From contig JAQFVV010012535.1 in NCBI GenBank assembly GCA_028023455.1, forward strand, positions 248,001-312,000: 64,000 nt of DNA. Direction: 5' to 3'. Each line of letters opens with the position of its first letter. The first letter of the stretch is position 1. The translations under genes and the position numbers were made by a program. This document shows positions 57,241 to 64,000 of the stretch, in pieces. A model generated the notes under the pieces. It was not told where the DNA came from, did no database searches, and was given only the letters and a program-made list of their open reading frames with translations. The stretch is from Epiperipatus broadwayi (lineage: Eukaryota; Onychophora; Udeonychophora; Euonychophora; Peripatidae).

Positions 57241-60202
57241 TTAATATTTTCTCCTAGATCTCATTATTGAAACTATATATTTTCCTATGGATAAATGTAA
57301 AATTAACATAATGTTATACCAAAAATTGCCAGTGTTGTATTTTAAAATATTTTCATGGAACTGAATAGCCATTAATATAGTTATGTGCTTATATTATCAG
57401 AAAATCTCATCCTTATATATAAAGATTTGAATTCTATACATCAACTTTTAAATTTGTTGTATTTTCAAGAAAGGGAGAAAATTTTCTGTTTGTAGAACTG
57501 TATTCTGATGAATGATGAAATCTCCAGAATCTTATGCTTTTGTAATTTACTATATACTTTTTTTATTTATAATATGCACTTGTGTATGATATAGTTTATG
57601 CATTATTTATCAACTGTAATATTCAGAAGTTCACAGAATATTTATTTATAATACTTTATCATTTTAAATATTGCTTTCTCCATTATTATGAGTAATTTAT
57701 CTATTTAAATGAATGATATATATTTTTATTTGTTTATTTTAGACTATATATTTTAGGTCAGATTTGGCAAATAATTTTGTTAATAATTGTATACATCAGA
57801 TAGTAAATATATTTGTTAAGGCAATTGTGGTATTAGTATCTCTCTTGTTTTACTATTTATTCTGACTTGCTGTTATATTTTCTAAGAAATTATGCATTGT
57901 CTCTCTCTTGTGAATAATTATTTTGTTAGCACATATGTTTTTATAAAGGTTAGTAGCTTTGTCTCTACTTTTTTAAAAGTATTTTCCATGAATGATATTT
58001 TTTATATTTTATATTCAGCATAAATGTTTTATTGAAGACAGCCCTTTATTGTTCATATTTTTGGTGGTTCTTTTTCATTTTTCCTATATATTCAGAGACA
58101 AAAGTTATCATATTTCCTTGCCCTCAAAATGGAGTTGCTTTTTTGATTTCAAGCCACCATTAGGTTCATTGCCTCCTATATCTTTTCTCTCATTATTATA
58201 TAATTTATTTTATATGGAACTGTGTGTGGTGTACCATCATGACTTTATTATTTTTGGCAATTGATATTATTATTTGTTTTGAAGAATATTTTTTCATAGG
58301 TTTCATTCATGAATACTTGGAATATAGATCAGAGTTAGTTGCTTCATCAGTATTGCCGAACATAAAACCAATAGTTATTTATTCAAACATTTAAAATTGC
58401 ATTTATAGACCTAAATAGGTAATATACATTATTTTTAGCATTGATTCATTGCTGAATTGGTAACACATGCTTAGTACTCCAAAAGAATATAATTTTGCAA
58501 CATTATCAATGCATTTTTCATGACTAATGAACTATACATAATATACATTATATTTAGTCATCTCAATTTTATTCTCAATGATATAATCTTATTTTATATG
58601 GTTTTCCAATTAAATAAATGCTGCTATATATTGTGATGAAAACATCTTACATTAATGAATTTTGATAATTATAGAAAATCACTTACCTGATAAAAACAGC
58701 ATGGTAGACAGCAATAATCATTTCATCACACTGTATAATTATTGCCTATTATTCCATTCATCCAGTACCTAATTTATTTTTATTTTGCTACCTAAATTAA
58801 CATTTTGAATGTTTTTGTATTTAATTCTAACTCAGTTCTTCTGCTTTCTGCATCCTATATTTGAAAATGAATTTGACAAATGAATCATATCATATTCATC
58901 TGTTAAATGTGTATCCTAATTCTTCTAATGTTTCTTTACTTAAACCAATAAGTGCTCCCACATTTTTTCCAGTATTTATTCTAAAGATTTTTATCATACA
59001 TTATACATTTTTGAGTTGTTTCTGGATGTAAAATAAAATAGTAAAAAAAAAATTTTTTTTTAGTAGTTCAGCAGTGACAGCATTTTCATTGTGGTTTTTG
59101 CCCAGAAATAAGTGCTGATGGATTCAGGTATCTAAATTCATTTTTTCTTGTAATTCATTAAACACTGACAGTTAAACAGCATGAAATAATATTTGTATAA
59201 GTAATTGGCACATTTAAAATTCAGCCTATATTACATATATCAAAGATAGGCATGTAAATATTTAAAAAAAATTTAACAGGAACAATTAAAAGAAAATATT
59301 TCATACATTCGTAGTTTTTATAACTTAATATTAAAAAAATAAATTGGGATTATGCATTTATAATGTTAAATTGTTATTATTTGAGAAAGAAATGTAAACC
59401 TAAAACAGAGTTATTCATTATTATTATTAAGATCATTATCATTATTATTAAGATCATTATCATCGTCATAACTATTTGTAAGAAATCAATTTTTAAAAGA
59501 AAATTTATACTTTACTGTTTTTTTATTTTCTCTCCCATCTCTTTCCCTCAAAATAAATAGGATTGAAAAGGCAGATAATACTAAAAGTTCAAAAACAAAC
59601 ATATCAATAACAAATAATAAAAGGATTTTAAATTACACGTTGAATTTATAATTAACATGTAAGTCAGTATTTACATTGTAGTGATTTTACAAGAAACAAT
59701 TTCTTCACACAAGAATTTTCAATTTATCAATTAATTTTTGCAATATTGTTTTATAGCATCAACTTGAAGAGTTTACAAAATTACTAAATGTAAAATAAAA
59801 TGTAGATACCTGAGTTTATTGATAATAAAATTGGTTAATATCGATAGAAAGTAGCCAGCATTAATTTGTGAATTTACATCAGTAACTGATTAATGTTTTT
59901 TTATTTTTAAGAATTTCACTTATACATTAATCATGGTCGATACAGATGTCCCTTTTCCTGGTATGAATTCTATGTGTTATTGGTTACATTGGATTGTTTG
60001 TGGTATAAAGGTCAGTGAAATTTTAATTATATATATAACTATTTAGCAAATATGCTTTATTTAATATTTAAATAATATATCTTATTTTGTATTCAAATAT
60101 TATTTATTCTAGATTTTCATACATTCCTAAATTAGCTTGTTGAATCATTATATAATATATGTTATGCATAGCTTCAAAATATCTAAAATATTTAAAATTC
60201 TT
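57241..60202. other. AT-rich sequence, nothing recognised
   Basis: The hydrophobic frame at 57992-58264 and the Ile-rich one at 59363-59560 are of chance type. No repeats or RNAs are supported. Confidence 0.4.
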
Positions 60203-60838
60203 TAATATATATATATGCTCTGCGCACAGATAATGAAGCTATTCAATGTACGTAAAATTGTCAAAAGTTACTGCAAGTGCTTTCAGGACAGTTTATAGTC
60301 CCATATTCATGACAACTTGTATTTGATTAATAACTATAATATTAATGCAAATTTTATGCAAATTCATATGCAGATGTTACATGGATTATTTTCGAGCCAG
60401 AGAAAAGCAGGCCTCTCTTCTATTGATTGCTGCTGGGTCACTTACAATGTAGTAAGCTTCCCTGACTTTGAATTTGATATCGTTTATTTCAGAGCAAATG
60501 ACACTGATTGGGGTGGGTAGAAAGCCTGGCCAGTGGCTCTCTCATGCTCAACAAAAACCGAATTGCCTTCAAGCTTTGTTTTAGTTCTGTTATAAAGGTA
60601 TCTGTGTTGAGCTACTCTGGTGGCAATGTTAGTTTTAGTCTCTCCATAATATGTTGCCATGCAATTTTTTTGGGGCAGGTTATTTTGTACACAACTTGAG
60701 GGGTGAGTTCAGGTTTGATCTGGTCTTTGGTGTTATTAATCAGTCTTTTGGTGTTAGGAGGTGAGTGGAAAGTGACTTCAAAGTCACTTGATGGTTTATT
60801 AATAAGGCTTTTGGCTGTTGAGTGGATGTATGGGATTA
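60203..60838 (-). repeat. Left inverted terminal repeat of the PLE
   Basis: Carries a minus-strand endonuclease copy (from about 60838) with YIHSTAKSLINK, SPPNTKRLINNTKD and VYKITCP. A frameshift comes at the YYGE motif, and the sequence then continues to the 3' untranslated part. The homology stops exactly at GGGATTA (60838), which marks the recombination or template-jump junction. Confidence 0.85.
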
Positions 60839-60840
60839 AG

Positions 60841-61536
60841 AACAAGCAGTTAAATAATTATTCCAATGAATGGAACAAGAAAATTATTAACACCAATCAA
60901 TTTCTAGCTGACCATTCCATCATTTGCTTAAAAGAAGATAAGGGGAACAGATTTGTATTAATAAATGACAATGAATATAATAAGATTAACACACAAATTG
61001 AGAAATTAAAATTCACAAATTTAAATAATTTCAATAATAGGCTTAATAGAGATAAATTCACATCTACTATACTATGTATAAACTGTGACAGCATCTTTAC
61101 AAAAGCTGAATATTTTCGTATATATCCATCAACCTCCTCTACTCCTAGAATCTTTGCTAATGTTAAGCTTCACAAACCTGATAAACCTTTAAGACTTATG
61201 ATCGATTTTGGAAGGGCACACTATTTCAACATGGCAGTTTTGGTTAATCGCTGGCTTATTGACACATTAGGCTTTGGCGATTATATTATCAAATTGTCAT
61301 TCAATTTTGTAGAAAAAATTAAACACGCATTTATGCCATTAACATTCAAAATCGCATCATCTGATGTTGCTGAGCTATATGGCTCCATTGACCACAGACA
61401 ATCAATTGAAATAGTCACAGAGGCATTAATTACAAGTAACTTCCCACCTACACTAGCCAAATTCATCATTGAATTTTTAAAATGGCTTGATCTAAATATA
61501 GTTGCTAGGTGGTATAATGGCAAGTGTTGTTCTTGA
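60841..61536 (+). pseudogene. PLE reverse transcriptase, N-terminal to motif A
   Basis: The frame is open from 60703, but residues before about 60841 are antisense translation of the inverted repeat. The true RT part includes IICLKEDKGNRFVLINDNEY (family VI..ADKG...V..D...Y), IFANVKLHKPDKPLRLMIDF (family P.I...PK.HK...P.RPI), and SSDVAELYGSIDH (motif A). It ends at 61536 through a frameshift near 61510-61517 that removes motif B (the G.AMGLPISG region kept at 27461). The beginning of the ORF is missing. Confidence 0.78.
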
Positions 61537-61755
61537 CCATTATAAAAAGCAAATACTACCCGCATTTTTTATGTAAAGTCCACACATGATATACACATGT
61601 TACATTGATGATACATTTATTGCAGCCCCAGAAGACATCATTACTAATCTCCACAACAGCCTCCAGAATAAAACCAAGCTTATTTTCACTACAACTTGGG
61701 AAAACCAAGATAATCAAGTTAAATATATTGATATATGTGTTGGTAAAATATAGAT
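61517..61755 (+). pseudogene. PLE reverse transcriptase palm, catalytic YIDD segment
   Basis: In this frame MASVVLDHYKKQILPAFFM is followed by one stop (near 61574), then CYIDDTFIAAPEDI with the catalytic YIDD at 61601-61612. KLIFTTTWENQDNQVKYIDI follows, the usual segment after motif C. Stops appear from about 61750. Both catalytic aspartates are intact, but the single stop and the upstream frameshift prevent translation of a whole RT. Confidence 0.72.
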
Positions 61756-61770
61756 AGGCTGAACTACTGA

Positions 61771-62028
61771 ATGGTAGTTAAACCTTTGGAAGTACGGGGT
61801 CTGACATATCCTAATTCTTATGTGCCTTGCTCCCACAAACTCACAGCCCTCTCTTCATTCATGTTTAGAAACCATAATTTGTGCAAATATGAGGCAGATA
61901 AAAGAAATAATCTTATTAATTATATGACAGATTTAAGAAAAATAGGACACACTCAATCATCCATTAATAGAAAAGTTAACAAATTCTTCTATAAAATAAA
62001 CCATAATTACAAGAAAAAAGCAAACTGA
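61771..62028 (+). pseudogene. PLE linker between RT and endonuclease
   Basis: 85 residues including HKLTALSSFMFRNHNLCKYE and INRKVNKFFYKINHNYKKK. The NHNLCK block and the FYKI block match 24511-24906 and 16308-16511. It ends with a stop at 62026-62028 and continues in another frame into the endonuclease. Confidence 0.68.
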
Positions 62029-62033
62029 GAATC

Positions 62034-62498
62034 CTAATCCCATACATCCACTCAACAGCCAAAAGCCTTATTAATAAACTATCAAGTGACTTTGAAGTCA
62101 CTTTCCGCTCACCTCCTAACACCAATAGACTGATCAATAACACCAAAGACAGGATCAAACCTGAACTCACCCCTCAAGTTGTGTACAAAATCACCTGCCC
62201 CCAAAGAAATTGCATGGCAACATATTATGGAGAGACTAAAACTAACATTGCCACCAGAGTAGCTCAACACAGATACCTTTATAACAGAACTAAAACAAAG
62301 CTTGAAGGCAATTCGGTTTTTGTTGAGCATGAGAGAGCCACTGGTCATGTTTTTCTACCCACCACAATCAGTGGCATTTTCTCTGAAATAAATGATATCA
62401 AACGCAAAGTCAGGGAAGCTTACTACATTGTAAGTGACCCAGCAGCAATCAATAGAAGAGAGGCCTGCTTTTCTCTGTCTCGAAAATGGTCCATGTAA
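62034..62498 (+). pseudogene. PLE GIY-YIG endonuclease domain, best copy
   Basis: An uninterrupted frame of about 150 codons runs to the stop at 62499. It reads YIHSTAKSLINK, then the endonuclease: VYKITC (GIY half-motif) at 62181, TYYGETKTNIATRVAQH (YIG half-motif, followed by the catalytic arginine in ATRVAQH), and NSVFVEHERATGHVF with the catalytic-type glutamate. The C-terminus INRREACFSLSRKWSM is the usual PLE ending. This single domain appears intact, although the element's ORF upstream is broken. In PLEs this enzyme nicks the target for reverse transcription. Confidence 0.82.
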
Positions 62499-62672
62499 CA
62501 TCTGCATATGAATTTGCATAAAATTTGCATTAATATTATAGTTATTAATCAAATACAAGTCGCCATGAATATGGGACTATAAACTGTCCCGAAAGCGCTT
62601 GGCGGTAACTTTTGATAATTTTACGTACATTGAATAGCTTCATTATCTGTGCGCAGAGCACATATATATATT
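62035..62672 (+). repeat. Right inverted terminal repeat of the PLE
   Basis: Reverse complement of 60203-60838 with roughly 93 percent identity by eye. It holds the endonuclease coding region and about 170 bp of 3' untranslated sequence. Confidence 0.85.
62561..62604 (+). ncRNA. Hammerhead-like fold in the PLE 3' terminus (degenerate)
   Basis: CGCC (62561-62564) can pair with GGCG (62601-62604) as stem I. GGGAC (62573-62577) pairs with GTCCC (62586-62590) as stem II. GAAA follows at 62591-62594, then AGCGCT (self-complementary, 62594-62599) as stem III, with T17 at 62600. The first core strand reads ATGAATAT instead of CTGATGA, so it cannot be active as it stands. The layout and the palindromic stem III match the other families. 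The inverted left copy (about 60265-60310) is further decayed. Confidence 0.42.
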
Positions 62673-64000
62673 AATTGATTTCAAACGCTAATGAAGTAAA
62701 GCCTTAACTATTTAAAATTCTTTTGTAATATTTATTTAAAAGACAAGAGTTAAAGATTTGCAGAGGTCCCTACTATCGTTTTTTCAGGCGCATATTCTTA
62801 ATAAATATTACTTTACATAACGAGTATGCGCTTTATAACTATAATTATTACAACTTTATAAAATTCCTTTGTGTTATTTTTTTGCAAAATCTGAAATTTA
62901 ATACAAATTAATATTTTTTGTTTAGGTATAAATTGGTGCATACTTTGTTTTGCTTAAAGTGATACAATCAGGATCAATATAGTAGTAAAATAAAAGTATT
63001 ACAATTTTGAAAATAATTTATCACTCTACTATTATTTGATTTGCAGTTGACAGAGATTGACACTTTGTGTAAGAATGTAACATGGCCTCATTGGCATAGT
63101 GTATCATAAATCCTTTTTTAAAATTAATATATTATGATATTTAGCAATGTTTTATTGTTATGCTATTTATTAAAGTTGTGTTTGTGAATAATAACAGTCA
63201 TATATATATATAATGATATGAAGATTTTCATGAGTTACAAATATAAATGATATATATTTAAACATTATCAATTCATTACAATATAAATAGCTCTCTAAGG
63301 TTAATATCATTTCTCCTATTTGTAGCCTCTTTTCCATATCATATTAATAAACTTTTTTATTTATCTATTCATTTTTACATTATTTCATTTTAAATCTTTT
63401 ATCATTTTTTGGAATGCAATTTAAGACCTTAACTTTTTAAGTACTAACATCTTTTCTGACCATATATATAGTCAAACTCCATTTCAGATTATGTATTTCT
63501 TCAAAGATAGCCATGCAACTCATTTATTCTCACATCCAAGCATTTCACTTTTCATCCCTTCTTATTACTCTCAGCATACAACTCTCCATATATTGTGTGA
63601 AATCTCTGAGTTGCTTTTTTAATAAGTGTTAAAGTTGCAGATCTATTGTTAAAAGGTAATAAAATATATCTATTGAAATCGCTCATCCTTAAAGGCACAA
63701 GTAGATTTCTTCATTAATATTAAATAATTTATACCAAAAATACTCCATTCAAGTGTAATTTTATGATTATCCATTATGGTTCAATTTATATTAATACTTT
63801 GACCAGGTACTCATAATTGTTATCTTTTTCTAATTCATGTTATCAATCTTTATTTTTTCTTCTGAGAAAATCCATTTAACATTAACTCAAGTCTTGTTAG
63901 AGTTTATCTTTAATCTTTGATTGGGAAAATACAAAAATTTTGGATAGGAAAGAAAAGGTGCAAAGAAAAAAAATTCAAGGAATCTGCTCATATGACAATG
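62673..64000. other. AT-rich sequence, nothing recognised
   Basis: Flank to the right of the PLE. No gene, RNA or repeat is supported. Confidence 0.4.

Larger units (their letters stand above)
60203..62672 (+). mobile_element. Penelope-like element with 0.64-kb inverted terminal repeats
   Basis: The left terminus (60203-60838) is the reverse complement of the right terminus (62035-62672). Both start at a TATATATGCTCTGCGCACAGATAATG edge. The repeat comprises the GIY-YIG domain and 3' untranslated part, so the element is a plus-strand PLE preceded by an inverted copy of its own 3' end. Between them lies the RT region. This is the best-preserved PLE in the window, but frameshifts separate the RT palm, linker and endonuclease. 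Confidence 0.85.

Noticed and set aside
57490-57530. CTGATGAATGATGAAATC as a hammerhead
   Set aside because: CTGATGA and GAAA are present, but no stem I or stem III pairing is possible, and it is not repeated elsewhere.
60703-60840. First 46 residues of the long plus-strand frame as the PLE N-terminus
   Set aside because: This part is the reverse complement of the endonuclease coding region in the inverted terminal repeat, so it is read-through antisense sequence.

Overview
The window looks like gene-poor, transposon-dominated DNA from an AT-rich invertebrate animal genome. It is strongly AT-biased and mostly depleted of CpG. It carries (AT)n and (ATT)n microsatellites, many degenerate non-LTR (LINE) retrotransposons, several Penelope-like elements (PLEs) with GIY-YIG endonuclease ends, and one tRNA-Gly(TCC). 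I found no intact host protein gene and cannot name the species.

Layout. 0.07-2.16 kb is a palindromic PLE pair, joined directly to a repeat unit holding a hammerhead-ribozyme (HHR) motif (2.15-2.65 kb). 4.58-7.50 kb is a CpG-retaining segment set between (AT)n tracts, with a possible promoter and first exon. 7.99-10.96 kb is an RTE-like LINE split by a cluster of HHR units (8.26-9.48 kb). 11.10-11.35 kb is a second HHR repeat with a 167-bp period. 12.84-14.5 kb is a gag-like coding remnant. 14.53-17.21 kb is a PLE bounded by direct repeats. 17.2-19.3 kb holds minus-strand LINE debris. 19.3-22.04 kb and 36.67-39.3 kb are the arms of a 2.7-kb inverted duplication. Each arm carries a short exon-like segment encoding a hydrophobic, signal-peptide-like leader that ends at a splice donor. 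The right arm also contains the tRNA gene, which is missing from the left.

Between those arms lie a 5.7-kb palindrome made of two head-to-head PLE copies (23.18-28.9 kb), HHR clusters at 29.43-30.49 and 35.22-36.41 kb, and a LINE flanked by a third HHR-like repeat (31.3-33.1 kb). 39.6-40.4 kb and 42.2-44.67 kb are further LINE remnants. 44.69-46.84 kb is another CpG-containing insertion in (AT)n. 48.44-48.96 kb is a palindrome of a fourth HHR-bearing repeat. 52.3 and 56.0 kb are trinucleotide arrays. 56.4-57.2 kb is a Lys/Glu-rich coiled-coil remnant. 60.20-62.67 kb is the best-preserved PLE, with 0.64-kb terminal repeats in inverted orientation.

The main theme is dispersed repeats that carry type I hammerhead motifs, typically with a self-complementary stem III (ACTAGT, ATACGTAT), and that lie next to Penelope-like elements. 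HHRs are known from PLE terminal repeats and from non-autonomous animal retrozymes. Here at least four sequence families occur in one 64-kb window. They are repeatedly arranged as minus-strand units followed by plus-strand units, and at least one copy (30.30-30.35 kb) retains every core base. All structures were read by eye. None was folded or searched computationally.
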